Assembly: GCA_033063855.1 (NCBI GenBank)
Contig: CP093830.1
Span: 16,988,854-17,052,853 of the forward strand
Direction: 5' to 3'
Source of the DNA: Smittia aterrima
Taxonomy: Eukaryota; Arthropoda; Insecta; Diptera; Chironomidae
DNA: 64,000 nucleotides
Shown here one piece after another: positions 1 through 12,156 of the stretch (the first letter of the stretch is position 1; every line of letters starts with the position of its first letter). The position numbers were made by a program, and so were the translations under genes. The notes beneath the pieces are model-generated. The model was not told the origin of the DNA and searched no databases. It was given only the letters and a program-made list of their open reading frames with translations.

Positions 1-5
1 TGGAA

Positions 6-3000
6 ATGGAACGTCCTAAGACAAAGGTTTGTAGAAAAGACATTTTTGTTTTCTTCTTTGTTTGTTTACATTTTATTCTCGAAAAGAATTCTTGATTATA
101 TGTCAGCTTCTCTTTCGTTGTTGGCTTCTTATCTTCATTCTACAGAATTTAGTCCTCGTAACTATTTTTCTTTGTTAAGCGAGAAAGCATTTCCGATAAG
201 ATTTTTATTTTCAATTCACACAATCAAACAAATATTTTGACAATAATCTACTTCGCAAATTATGACACATCGTTGCACTCAGCTAATTTGTTTGTTGTTG
301 TTTTTATTTGTAGAAAAAGAAGAAAACGAGACAGATCAGCGAAGATGACGAGTTAGAGAGAGATCTGCAGAATTTAAGTCTCGACATCGACTTCCCTCAA
401 TCGTCGGTTGATTCGGTAAAGCATATCGACTTGAAAGAGCTTGAAGACTTAGCTGACACAGACGAAATGGAAGATGTTGCCTCAGCAAATGAAGAAGACT
501 GTGATTCGATTGAAGAAGAAAATTCACCGCCTGTGGAAGAAGAAGAAATTGAATGCGTTCCATCAGCGCCAAACTTTAATGAAGAAGTCAGTGCAGTTCC
601 AATAAAAACTGAGAAGATTCCAGTTGTTCATTCAGGATCATTGTACGACAAAACACTTTATCCTGATTTGAATGAACTCGCACCATCATCATCGACTCAA
701 ATAACTGAGAAGCTTCTTTCGCCGGTGACAGTGAAGCCATTTACTCCACTACAAATTGAACAACTCTACTCAAATCGTGAAATTCAGTTGATTGAAATGT
801 TCGAGGGTGAGTTCGTGAGCAAAGAACTAAAAGATAGTTCGATTCAAGATCATCCTTTGTACGTGTTGTTGAAAAAGTATGGAAAGAGCCGAACAAAGTT
901 CTTGATCAACGGAAACACAATCTCGAAATTGACTAAAACATTGGATGAAAATTATAAAAAGATTTGGAAAATAGAAAAGCGAACAGTTTCCGGGCATGGA
1001 ACTTGTGATTGTGGAAAATCTGTGAGTGGATCACACGATTATCATTACGCGCTTTTCGATGAAGATGTGAACAGTGAAATGAATAAGAACTTGAAAGAAT
1101 TGCTCAATTTGGCTTGTTTCAATCATACAAAGTATAGTCAAGACTACGAACTTTGTCGTAGGCAGATCGAGCAAATGATCGGTGAACTGATGAATGATAA
1201 AGCTTTCGCTAATCTACCAAAAGACTCACCGGTTTCATTGAACGAAGAAGTCATCTATCCTGACATGAAATGTAAAATAAATGAACTGCGACTTTACATT
1301 TCGATTCTCTTCAAATTTCTTCGAGATGCTGTTCATGACAAATCGTTAATTCTTTCCGTTCAAGACTGGATCCGGAAATTAGTGTCACTCCAACTGAGAA
1401 TCGCAACATGGCAAGATCACGTTTTCATACTCTTTCACATTCTTCGATGTCCCGTTGGTGTTGGAAATTGGGCTGCAAATCTGATTCAAGTTCCAGTAAT
1501 GCAAAGAAACTCTGAAGAGTTGCATAGTCCGTTCACGTTTCCAGAGTTTCAACATTGCGTTGCGATATTGTCAGCTTTGCTGTTGCCTGTCAAGGACCGT
1601 GGAACTTTCCTTGAAGGAATCACAAAAGATCTTGTGCCTGCAAAAAATAATAATAATAAAATCGAAGAAGATGTTTGGATTCTCGTCGATTCTGATGGCG
1701 AAGAAGGAAGCTCACCAAGTGGAGAATGCATTGGTTTGAAGGAGAACGATTTAGTTGCACTTTATGATCAGATACCGTTCGAAATGTTGTTTAGAATGAT
1801 GACACACATTCATAGCAAGAATGGAGAATATGAATTGGACGTTAAAGATATCACTGGCCATCATATCATCAGAACCATTGCGTTCTCATCGAAGTTCATG
1901 GGAATTTTAAAACGCGGTCTAACGACGTATGACAGCGAACGATACAAACAATTCGCAAAACGACTTGGAAGACTGATGAAGCACACGCTCTTCTATGTTA
2001 GTGACATCATGCAAATTTATCGAAGCAAGGAAGGTTACAAAGATCCAGAAGAATGTCAAAGGATTCAAGTTGAGTTTGACGAACTTATAATCCGATCAGC
2101 TCAATTCATTTACGAGAGCAAGAAACTGAGTTTGTTCCAATATCTTGCTGACTTCCCATACAATCTGGTGTCAGTCAAATCACTCTGGAAGCTTTTCTAC
2201 TATCTTCACGTTGGCGACTTCAAGATTATTGAAGATGAACTGACTTTGCTGATTCTCGATGAAAGTTTCAGTAAGAAATTCAACGATGACGTCGCTACTG
2301 ATGATTTGTTCTTCCTTCTTCAAACTTTCGCTCAAATGGCTTTGTCGAGAGGAGAGGAAGACAGTGATTTCATTCTCTTCATTACTCTGGATCTACTTCA
2401 AATTGGTTTCATCAACGAAGGCACACGCGACTTCTGCTATAACACAATCAAAGATCTGTTAACGAACATAACAACGAAACATCCATCGCTGATCGCTAAC
2501 GTTTTCAATTATCTAAAGAATAATTTACAAAATGTTGGAAGTCTCAGCTCGTATCTCTTCAAAGCGCTTCCAATCTCAAAGTGGGTACCAAAAACTGAAG
2601 ACTTGGAGGTTCTCGCGTCATGGCTGTTAAATTTTGATTTCGATTCTATTGAAAACACGACTGCACGAATCATCTTCGCTTATATGAACTGGAACTTTGA
2701 TGAGAACGATGAGCTCTTTCTTCCACACGAAATTCACGTGAGAATGGCCTTTCTCGTCTCGGAAGTTTATTCAAAGCACATTGGTGAGTCAATTGGAAGT
2801 GGCGTGAATGAAACTGCTCGACAAATCGGAAGCAACAAGAAGACACCTTCAAAGAAAGAACAATTCTCAATGTGGTGTTGGTCAATGGTTTCTGTACTTC
2901 GACTTCATTACATGGACTTGAATAGTCAAACGATCATGAGCATGATCGAGAATCCAGCGATTGTCAACATGATTCCTGAAATCGAAACAACTCACGGGAT

Positions 3001-6000
3001 TTATCAAGGATTCACAGAACAGAAGCCACTCGCTATTTATCTCTCGCTGCTGATTTCTCAGTTGGGGCACTCGATTCCACAAATTTGTCATCGTGGGTTC
3101 GATCAACTTAAACTTTTGCTTAACGATTATCGCCATTCGAAAGTGATTCGATGCTTGGAATTGATAACTCCACTCTTCGTTAGTTGTGAAAGCAGTTTGT
3201 ACTCATGTGAGAGCTTCATGACGATTCTCAGTTCGTTGTTCAGCGCTGACAAGACTTATGTGAAAATGGCAAAGGAAGTTATGACAGCTGATCCTCGTGG
3301 GCCTGTGTTATCATTTTTCGGGAACATGATTCAGCATCAGATCTTAAATTATGCGAGATATGGTTGGCAGTCGCCTTTGGAACTGATTCAGCTTTGGGTC
3401 AATTGCTTGATTCGATTGAAAGATTGGAATAGAGACCCGAACGTGGTTTTGATTCTAGATTTGATCTGCCAAATCGGTTATCAATACAGCGATGCTTGGA
3501 CATTCCTTCAATCAGTTCTTCGTCCTGCGGTTTTAAAAATCGCTGACACGAAGATTCCGAAGTCATCAGGATTGTTAAGTTTAATCACAGCCGAAGACAT
3601 AGACATTCTGATTAATCCTTCAGCAGATGCTCCAACACTTTCGCTATTGCTTCTTGAACTAGAATTTGAGAACATCGAAAGAAATACAGGATTATGGAGC
3701 GAATTCCAATGTCAACTAATGATACAGAACAAGACGACATTGCCAAATGTTCTGAAGAAGACGTTGATATCAAAGCAACTTCCAGTGTTTCCTTTCCAAT
3801 CACTCGTTGTCTTCAAGCTTGCTAAGCTCATCATGAAAATGCATCCGAAGCATTACATCTTCCCCATTGTCTGTCAGCAGTTCTTCTCGCTTTACTTACA
3901 ACGAGTTCCCGTCGATGTTGCGCAACACGATTTCGGCATTCAAGACAAATTCTACGACTCTGATGTCAGTTTGATGAAGAAACTCAAGAAGATCTTCATC
4001 GACTCAGAGATTTTACACAATGATATGGCGACAAAGTTCACCAAAGGATCAAAGTCTCAGTTCCACTCACACTGTGCCAAAATTTTTAAAACATATCTCT
4101 TATGGCTTGAGGAGACACAAATCAATAAAATGACTCAGCAGCACATTATCTTGCCACCGCAGTACGACCATCAAAAGCTAAAGCAAATCTTCTCCGGAAA
4201 TCGTGATCATTGGACTGAGTTCATTCTGCTTCCCGAGCTAAGACAAGCTCAGAAAAATGACTGCAATAGCTGGCTAGCAATTTGCATGCGTTATACTTCA
4301 AACTCAACAACTTCAATCTCATTGAGAAATAATGATGACGAAAACAGCATTGAACGTATCAAGGATAAAATGTTTAAACGATTAGAAATCAATGGAAAAC
4401 CTTTAGATCCGCCTGAGCTCATTAAAGAACCAGTTCATATCGGATTTGTTGATTCCTCGAAATCTACGCTTCAGCTGCTTCGCAACGAGTCAAGAATTTT
4501 ACAGAAATTTGCGCAGTAAGTTTATTTAAAGTTTTGTTTATTTCATTAGTTTTTAATCTTTTTAATTCTCAGTCAATTCAACATAATGGTGAGCGAACAC
4601 AAAGCAGTCGATGGCGTTTATCGCGATACAATTAGATTTGCTTACAAGAACGAATCGAGCTTCCGTCTTAAGAGTGTCGGCTGCTCACGAGTCTTCGAAA
4701 ACTGTCAAGGATCAACAACGATTCGTCTCACATTCAGCGAAGCCAAATCAAATGATAACGTCAAAAGTAAACTTGAAGACAATCGAGAATTCCAAAGACA
4801 GATGATTGAGAAAGAAAGGAAAGATCCTGATCCGAAAGTCGTCGACGCTCATTTTTGCTTACATAATGTTATCCAACAATTGCTCAATCGATACGAAAAT
4901 TATGAAAGAATCGGTGACAAGTCTCAATGCGAAGCAATTCTGAAAATTGGAACAAGTTTCTTCTACGAGATTCTCAAAGAAATCAGCGAAGAGATTCAAG
5001 CTTGTCCGGTGACGCAAGAACTTTATTCGGAAACAATCTCAAAGCTTGGATCATTTGTTCAACAAAATCATAACACAGAAGGAAAAAATCTTCTTCAACT
5101 GGCTCTGCAACGTCCCAATCTCGTTAATTTGATTGCTGACCTCTTCACTCCTTCAGTGTCAGCTCCGCAATACTTCTTGGAGATGTACAAGATCTTGGTT
5201 GACTCTTACGCGAAACGATGTGATCCACAACTCCTCTTCGTTTTGTTTTCAAAGTTTGATATCAATCGATGGCTTCAATTGTACAAGCCAAAATTAATTG
5301 ATGTTAGTCACTTGAGTCAACTTATTTTGCGGGGACTTGAATTGTGGAATCTTCAGAACTCTGAACTACTTCAGGATCTTCTGAGATGTCATTTGGTTTG
5401 TCTCTTCCTTTACCAATTCCCAGAACATTACGGAGAGATCTTGAGAAGCGTTCTTCATGGATTTTCACAAAATAGTTTGAAACCGAATGTGCTTCTAGAA
5501 TTGCTGAATGCTTTCTATCAAAGAGTTGGATGTTCAAAGTTAGATCCTGAAATGCCAATTGGAAGAATGAAGGATGAGCTCAGAAATTTCGCTTCGAAGC
5601 AAAACATTTTGATGTACAGCGACGTTCATGCAACAACTTTGATGCTCGCACATCATTTCTACACAGAAAGACTTCAATATGGTCTGCATGGACTTTATCC
5701 GAAGTTCTCTGATCATTGCGATGTTCTATGTTTCTTGATGGGTTCGATTGGACATTCAGCTGTTGCTACAGCGATTCAAGCTTATCCAGGAATCATGGCT
5801 GATCAATTAGTCAACTGGCTGTGGCCATGCATCAGCGAAATGTTTGCTCCTTGGTTGATTCCTTATTATCCAAGCAATATGAAGGATGCTCCTGCAACTT
5901 GGATTCAGCAATTCACATCCACAAGTTCAGTTCTTCATCCTTGGTCAGATATTCACGTCGAAAATGCTGGAAAAATGCTTCGCGTATTTGCCATGTGCCT

Positions 6001-7883
6001 TCAATATACACTCGACATGTTGCCTGCAAGCAATCTCTTGACTGGTCATCTTTTCTGCTGGTATGACATTCACTTCGCTCATAAGACAACTCCAAAGCAC
6101 GTTCTCGGTCCAATACAAGCTCTTCTAATGAAAATGCCTTGGGAACGATTCCGACCCTCGCCAATGCACATGGAAGGCTTCAACAGAATTCTGACTGACG
6201 TAAGGATTTTATTTTATTTAGAGAAAAATCATTAATTGTTTATTATTAATTACAGTTTACGCCCGACTGTCATAACTTCCTTGGAAATGTTTTTCTGAGA
6301 ATTGCGTGGACACCTTGGCTTCAGCAAAATGTCTCTATTTGGGATTATCCAACAACGCAACGAATGCTTTCGATTCTTCTCATGGTGTTCGTTAAACTCT
6401 CGTACGAACCGAAAGTCAGAGAGGTAAGTTCAATTAATTGATTCCCCTGAATGTTTTCTTCAAACAATTTCTTCTTCACAGAGCATCAGAATAATTCAAA
6501 TTCTTCAAACGTCTGTCAAATATCCTTGGCACCTTCTGGAATACAAAGACGTTGAAAATGTTTTCGATTGGTACGTGATGTCTGCAGAGCCTTCAGTGAT
6601 TCTTAAGATTCCATCTGAGCACGAGACAATTGATTCGTGTGTTCTCGCACTTCTTCAAACTGTTGCCGGCATGAAAGAGCTCCCAAAAGACGCAAACCTT
6701 CAAAATTCTGTTGTGACTGCAAAGCGAATGGCCTACGTTCGGTCGATAGTTAGACTATTGAAAGGAAGCGATGCAAAACTCCATCAACTCATGACGACGA
6801 AGCAAGGACAAGATATGTTCCATCAAGCTTGCATCTCTCTCTTAACATCAATCGAATCTTGTTTCAATGATCGAACAGATGACGTGACTATGGAAGCAAC
6901 AAACCTTCTCATACCAGTTCTACAAAACATGTCACTTCCCGAATCGACATCAAAACTCTTTGCTTACGGCATCGGATTGTGGCAAGGAAGCAGTCAGACA
7001 GGAAATGTCACTTTGTGTTGTATGTTGAATGCTCTTAAGGTTCAAAAGAATTGGTCGCTGAGCGTTTATCAAGTCTTGGAGTCATCGCTTCAAAATTACA
7101 TGAGAGTTTCCGGTAAGTCGAAAGATAATCTTCAAGTGAAAATAATTATTAATATTTAATATTTCAGACATGTCACCAAGTCATAATCCAACATGGAAAG
7201 ATGCACATCAACGCTTCGGAGGAGCTCAAGTGAATTTCGATCAAAATCTTCTCTTGAACAATGATTTGTTCTTAACCGTTTACGTTCTCGCGTGTACGAA
7301 GCTTCAAATCCTACCTGACGACATCGATCGTGTCACTTTTTTGCAAGATTTGCAGTGCAAGCTTGCCGAGAAGAAATCGTCGCAAGAAATGGAAGCAAAG
7401 ACAATGCTTTTGTGGGGATTCCTAATCATGAGCGGTGGACACATTTTGTTGCGTTCGGAACATTCAAAGAATCAACTTTTAAGCATCGCGAGATTCTTCA
7501 AAATGAATGTGACGCAACCGGAAGGATGGGGCGAAGGTCTTCTTGGAGCAATTGGATTGCGGAAAGACGCTCAATCGAACAATAAGAAAATTTTACTAAG
7601 ATGCTTGGCCTGTGCTGTGTTTGCAATCTTCACAGTTCAATACAAGGATGCAAACGACTTCAGACCTTTGGCTGAATACGAAGAATCTTTGACCGAACTG
7701 AAAAATGCTTTAAGCAATAAGAAGTTTGCTGATGTCCGAATGAACGGAATGCAAGCTCTCAGCATAATCGAAAATAAGAAGGAAACAATGATAAACAAGT
7801 TCAACGATACGATCTGCAGTTTGATTCGTTTGTTTTACGGAGATTCCTTCTTAAACTCAATGGAATATTTGAATCAATGGTAG
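6..7883 (+). CDS. EPG5: EPG5 autophagy tethering protein, six coding exons
   Basis: Ortholog of ectopic P-granules protein 5, a large Rab7 effector that tethers autophagosomes to late endosomes/lysosomes and promotes SNARE-driven fusion. Exons read as 6-26, 314-4515, 4573-6199, 6256-6423, 6482-7112 and 7168-7883; all joins keep frame and give 2454 residues, close to the roughly 2500 of the family. The N-terminus is Lys-rich (four Lys after the first intron), then acidic, then a conserved segment with YPDLNEL, PFTPLQIEQLY and HPLYVLLKKYG. The rest is helical with no catalytic motif, as expected. The ATG at 6 fits, but sequence upstream of the window is unseen, so extra 5' exons are possible. 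The first donor is GTTTGT, the others GTAAG type. A poly(A) signal AATAAA lies at 7915-7920. Pieces of its last exon recur near 12.0 kb. Confidence 0.9.
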
Positions 7884-7966
7884 AGAGAGAAATACTTTAC
7901 CATTTAATTTGAAGAATAAATATATTTTCGCTTTTAAAAATCACTTTAAAGACTTTTATCTGATTA

Positions 7967-8011
7967 TTGCTTTCGTAATCCTCAACAGTTTTTTGATTGG
8001 CAATTGCCTGT
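7967..8011 (-). pseudogene. Scrap of a third Su(var)3-9-like 3' end
   Basis: The plus strand here has TGCTTTCGTAAT, then CAGTTTTTTGATTGGCAATTGC. This matches the 3' end of both intact SET genes (10137-10190 and 12150-12200), where the same words encode the post-SET CxC motif and stop on the minus strand. About 17 bases around the stop codon are missing. It sits just after EPG5, where the ancestral SET gene would be expected. The match is short, so it could be a duplicated fragment rather than a full lost copy. Confidence 0.6.
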
Positions 8012-8042
8012 TCCAGTAATCTCATTTCAAAGCAAAAGAAAA

Positions 8043-8321
8043 GAATTTTAAATGAAGAACCGGACAACAAGAAAATCAACAAAATGCCAGATTTGACAAA
8101 CATTTGGATCCTTTTCACATTTATCACGTTTTCTCGAAATTCTTGAGATGATATTTCAATATTTGAACGGTGAAGGCTTGATTCGGATATCAGAAGTCTG
8201 TCCGAATTGGTACAACTTTATCGCTTCGTCGGAAGTTTTAATAAACAAAATTAAATTTGTTTATTATGGGACACACGATCTTCTTCTGAAATGCTACAAT
8301 GTGCTGAATAATAACTTGTGA
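8043..8321 (+). pseudogene. Broken F-box gene copy
   Basis: Collinear with the first part of the F-box gene at 8653. GAATTTTAAATGAAGAACC near 8043 matches 8773-8790, and 105 bases on (108 in the intact gene) the reading from 8148 gives MIFQYLNGEGLIRISEV..NWYN, the same F-box core as MIFHHLSGDNLIEISVV..SWYN. The frame between these two parts is broken, the N-terminus is missing, and a stop at 8319-8321 ends it 57 residues after 8148, before the leucine-rich part. A relic of tandem duplication. Confidence 0.75.
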
Positions 8322-8537
8322 AATGAAGAAGTTAAAGTTTATAAGTTCAGCTCATAAAATAATATTTGGAAACTAGAAAGCTTTTTTTTTTATCTTGATG
8401 AGTAAAATGATTTTAAATAAATTGACAAACATGTGTCATTTCAATCTTTTGTTTCTGGGTTTCCCGATGAACCGAAGGTGTAACGAAGGTACCGAATCTG
8501 GGATTTTCCCTATTTAGTATTCAGGTAAATTTCTGCA

Positions 8538-8565
8538 TATAAATGACCCTCACTTTACGATCAAC
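8538..8565 (+). promoter_or_regulatory. Probable core promoter of the F-box gene
   Basis: TATAAA at 8538-8543 is followed about 25 bases later by TCAACTTC (8561), an initiator-like word. A likely 5' UTR intron runs from GTAACA at 8576 to TTTTTAG at 8640, just before the ATG at 8653. Confidence 0.5.
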
Positions 8566-8652
8566 TTCTGTTAAGGTAACACGCTCTTCTGAAAACTTCA
8601 AAAATATTTTCTTTCATTTCAATTTTATTTCAATTTTTAGATAACAATTATT

Positions 8653-10041
8653 ATGGAGGAAAGCCCAGCACCTGTCGCAATCAAGGAAGCATCATTGATG
8701 GAAGATATTTTAATTCCTGATCCGACCGTTTACAGCAAGTCAGAGGAGAAAACAAACAACGAAGAAGCACCGGAAGTTTTAAATGAAGAACCTGAAAAGT
8801 TAGTCACGAAGTTATCTGAGTTTTCGCTAGGTATCATCGATCCTGTGGAATTTTTCTCTCGTTTTCTCGACGTTCCTGAAATGATCTTCCATCATTTAAG
8901 TGGCGACAATTTGATTGAGATCTCAGTAGTCTCTCCAAGTTGGTATAATCTCGTCGCTTCATCGAAAAATCTTATGGAGAAAATTACAGTTGTTCTCGAT
9001 GATAATCGAAAGTTTCTTCAGGAAGATTACAGTTTGCTAAAGAAAAGCTCTAGATTGTATCAGAACATTGAAGTCCGACGAGGCTTCGCTTCAAAATATT
9101 GCGCCGATTTTGATTGTTATCTTACGACAGACGACTTCTACATCAAACCATTGGAACTCGAATTTCTCGTTAGACAAGCTCGCGAGTGGAAGAATGTTTC
9201 ACTCCTCGACGTTTATTTTAGAAGGAAAAAAGATTTATGGAATTTGCTCTCATCAATTGAGCCATCAGTTGAAAGTCTTACTGCTATGAACACGGATAAA
9301 ATTCAAAACTCTTCGCTTGAATTTAATTTTGGACCTCAAACATTCGACATTTTAACATTTCCAAAGTTAAAAGTGTTGAAAATGCAGCTCGCTCATTATT
9401 CCGCTTTGGGCGAAACTTACGCTAAATATTTGGTGAACTGTGTTGCAGTCGAACATTTTGAGTTTGAAGATGGTGCTGATATAGTTGGCAAAGGTTATTT
9501 AAAACAAATGCTCGAGAACTTTGAGAAATTAACAGAACTCAAGCTGTTATCAAACAAGATTTATCATCAGTGGGCGGCCGAAGATGAGGAGTTTAAGTGG
9601 GAATTTGAATTGCAATTCAAATTCAAACTCAAGAAGTTAACGATAATTCTTAATCGCAACGCTGCGTTCTTCGACTTCTTTCGAGACTTAATAAAGTCGC
9701 AAAATGATAATCTTGAAGAGTTATCGATCGATCCAAGAAACGATAAAGAATCCTACAAGTTGTTCATGAAGATGCCAAAGCTCAAGAAACTAACTGTCCA
9801 CAATTTTCGATCTTTGCATTTACAAGAATTTCCAAATGAAGTATCTCCTTCAGTTACTGATTTAAAGTTGGATAATTGGGATACAATTATTAACTTCAAA
9901 GCGTTAATGAAGGCAATGCCAAACTTGAGGCATCTTACCCTCGACAAAATCAAAAAAGATGTTCACAAGAAGGAAGAGCAAGAAGCTTTGATTGCCGAGT
10001 TCAATAATTATTGTAACAGGGGTCTTCCGTTAATTAGGTAA
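8653..10041 (+). CDS. F-box protein with LRR-like C-terminus
   Basis: Single-exon coding region of 462 residues. After an acidic N-terminus, residues about 74-115 form an F-box (LDVPEMIFHHLSGDNLIEIS, then SWYNLVASSKNL), the segment that binds Skp1 in SCF ubiquitin ligases. The rest has irregular leucine-rich repeats (LKVLKMQL, FEKLTELKLL, PKLKKLTVHNF, MPNLRHLTLDKI), the usual substrate-binding part of FBXL-type proteins. The substrate cannot be inferred. The ATG is the first after a likely 5' UTR intron. Poly(A) signal AATAAA at 10058-10063. A broken sister copy lies just upstream, so this is a small local expansion placed between EPG5 and the SET genes. Confidence 0.85.
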   Translation: MEESPAPVAIKEASLMEDILIPDPTVYSKSEEKTNNEEAPEVLNEEPEKLVTKLSEFSLGIIDPVEFFSRFLDVPEMIFHHLSGDNLIEISVVSPSWYNLVASSKNLMEKITVVLDDNRKFLQEDYSLLKKSSRLYQNIEVRRGFASKYCADFDCYLTTDDFYIKPLELEFLVRQAREWKNVSLLDVYFRRKKDLWNLLSSIEPSVESLTAMNTDKIQNSSLEFNFGPQTFDILTFPKLKVLKMQLAHYSALGETYAKYLVNCVAVEHFEFEDGADIVGKGYLKQMLENFEKLTELKLLSNKIYHQWAAEDEEFKWEFELQFKFKLKKLTIILNRNAAFFDFFRDLIKSQNDNLEELSIDPRNDKESYKLFMKMPKLKKLTVHNFRSLHLQEFPNEVSPSVTDLKLDNWDTIINFKALMKAMPNLRHLTLDKIKKDVHKKEEQEALIAEFNNYCNRGLPLIR

Positions 10042-10148
10042 TATCCAGAAGATTCCTAATAAACATTTTCTCGCTTAAAAAAAATTCAGTTTTTGTTTTT
10101 TATTTTGAACAAGTTTAAGGCAGCATGTGATTGAATGCTTTCGTAATT

Positions 10149-11552
10149 CTAATAGACATATTTTCGGCAGTTTTTCGATTGGCACTTGCAAATTAATGTT
10201 TTGTTTTCTCCTGGTCCAGCTCCTCCAGTGTAATCGAGAGTAATTTCTTGTCCTTTTGCGATATTTTGGTTTGAGAAGAAGCTAAAATAAATTTATTAGT
10301 AAACAGGGTTGCGATTTTAATTAAAATAAACTTACCAAAGTTTTTGGTCTTTTGGATCCCCGTGACAACTAGTGACATGCGAAATTTGTGTGTTTGGTTC
10401 ACAGGAGTGGTTGATGAACCGAGACAAGTTCCCGAAATTGTACGAGTCTAAAGTGTAAAAGTCGTAGCTATCTTTCGTACTTTCTGGGGCCGTCTCATGA
10501 AATGTCATGTCGAAAAGATATTCAGTGCGAACTCTCTTGTCAGCTTCCTTTTGCCCGATGAGTTCTCCAACATATTCGATAATGTAAGAGTTCTTCGGAA
10601 TATCAGTCATCGCTTTCACTCCCCAGCCTTGATCCTTTGTCTTGAAGAGACAAAGAGGAAACTTCTTTGGCTGCTGAGTTAAGCGATTGAAACAACTTAA
10701 GCCACATTTGCAAAGCTCTCCGCATTCAACGATCAAATCTGGTCCAGTGAATCTCATGGCGATTCGACCTTTCGAATCTCGTTTGTATGCAAATTTCTTT
10801 TTCATAAGTTTAGGACAGCAATCAGAATCTTTTGAACAAACCGTGCATTTACACCCGCTAAGACTCCCTTTGATGAAATAAATTGCATCCGAGAGGAAGT
10901 TCTTCGTGATGTAAGTAAATATCGGCGGTTTATCATAGTCTTCATCGTTTTCAATAGTCACTGTGAGATCTTCCTTCTGCCTAATTGCTGCAAGTAAGAC
11001 ATCATTTTGTTGTCGCTGAACTTGATCAAGTTTGAAGAAATAGTTTCGAAATACCTAAAAAGATCGTAAAGTTAATGTCTTGTTCTTTATCTAAAGTTCT
11101 TGACTCACCATTTCAACCAAGTCCTCACGAAATGCTTCATGTTTCTCATCGTGCGGCAAAAGTTGGTCACAGACTTGAGCGATCTTGTATTCGAACGGAT
11201 CAAACGGATGGATCTCATACATTGTAATCGCTTTCTGCTGTCTCAATGCGGCTCGAATTCGTTTCTTCAGTCTTAGTTTGATATTGCAGATTCGTAAGTA
11301 GATGTCCTTTTCAAGCGATAAGAACTTTTCATTAATGTAGTCTTTAAACACAACACAGCGGTCGAGATTCTCTACTGGCTCCCAAGAAGTTTCTGCCAAG
11401 TTGAATTTCCACCATTTCACGCAGAATAGAAGCTTCCCGTCAACCAGCTTTTGTCCAATGACTTCTTCAACTTCATAAACTTCGTAAACCGGTTGGACGC
11501 TTCTGCTGCTTGAACTCGAGCGGCATCGTTTACGCTTTGGAGTTGTGACCAT
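10149..11552 (-). CDS. Su(var)3-9-like histone H3K9 methyltransferase, copy A
   Basis: Chromo plus SET protein predicted to bind and methylate histone H3 lysine 9 in heterochromatin. Exons 11552-11109, 11054-10336 and 10281-10149 give 431 residues. A basic Ser-rich N-terminus leads to a chromodomain at about 26-75 (EVEEVIGQK, VKWWKFNLAETSWEPVENL). The pre-SET region at 216-269 has the full set of nine Cys. SET starts near 280 with GWG, EYVGEL and NHSCEPN (363-369), and a post-SET CKCQSKNCR is near the end. It is shorter than Drosophila Su(var)3-9 (about 635) and shows no fused eIF2-gamma exon of the kind known in many insects. SETDB or G9a types are less likely because of the chromodomain. 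It shares a divergent promoter region with a dead WRNexo copy. Confidence 0.88.
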
Positions 11553-11833
11553 TTTTGGTAATGACTTTGATATTCTAATGATTTAAAGCTGCTCGAGAAA
11601 GTTTAAAGCATAACCTTATCGAGACTTAGCACTATTTTCTATTGAGTTTGCTACAACTAAAATTGCAACGCAACCAATAAACAAGCAACAAAGTATAGAC
11701 AACAAAAAAAAACAAACTGGCTCATATTTCAAACAAGTAAGGGGAATTTCAGAATACAAGATTGAACACATTGATAAGATAAGAGAGCACGACATGAGTA
11801 CCATTGTTATGTGACCCTCTGAAATCAAGCTCC

Positions 11834-11844
11834 TTGGCGCGAAA
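11834..11844 (+). promoter_or_regulatory. E2F-like site, copy A
   Basis: TTGGCGCGAAA fits the E2F consensus and lies between the start of SET copy A and the decayed WRNexo copy. The same 11 bases occur at the equivalent place in unit 2 although flanking sequence has diverged. Confidence 0.5.
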
Positions 11845-11877
11845 GTGTTTTCAAATTAAACCAAACGTCCAACTTTG

Positions 11878-12002
11878 TCGAACTACACAATTTTTAAGTT
11901 AAAACAAGAGTTGCTAGCTGCACAACCAGCATATAGTAGCGAAGACCTGCCGATGGTGACGTATGATATTCATTATCTAAATGATATTGCGCTTGACGAT
12001 TA
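11878..12002 (+). pseudogene. Decayed 5' part of WRNexo
   Basis: Matches WRNexo at about 14024-14160, including CAAGAGTTGCTAGCTGCACA and GAAGACCTGCCGATGGTGAC. The region equivalent to the start codon and first 50 or so codons (13869-14023) is deleted, and there are small indels. Similarity stops before the exonuclease catalytic core, so this cannot encode a working enzyme. Confidence 0.85.
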
Positions 12003-12004
12003 AT

Positions 12005-12079
12005 AAAATAATAACAAGTTCAAAGATTTGATAAGCTCGGAGATTTCTTCTTAAACTCAATCAAATAATTGTATCAATG
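12005..12079 (+). pseudogene. Fragment of the EPG5 last exon
   Basis: Resembles 7791-7882 of EPG5: AACAAGTTCAA, then after a short deletion CGGAGATTTCTTCTTAAAC (EPG5: CGGAGATTCCTTCTTAAAC), then ATCAATG near the old stop codon. It directly follows the WRNexo fragment and marks the tandem duplication junction. Confidence 0.7.
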
Positions 12080-12156
12080 AAGACTAAAAACTATTTCGTT
12101 TTTGAAATTATCTTATTGGTATTTATTTCAAGCAATATTAATACAGCATCGTAATT

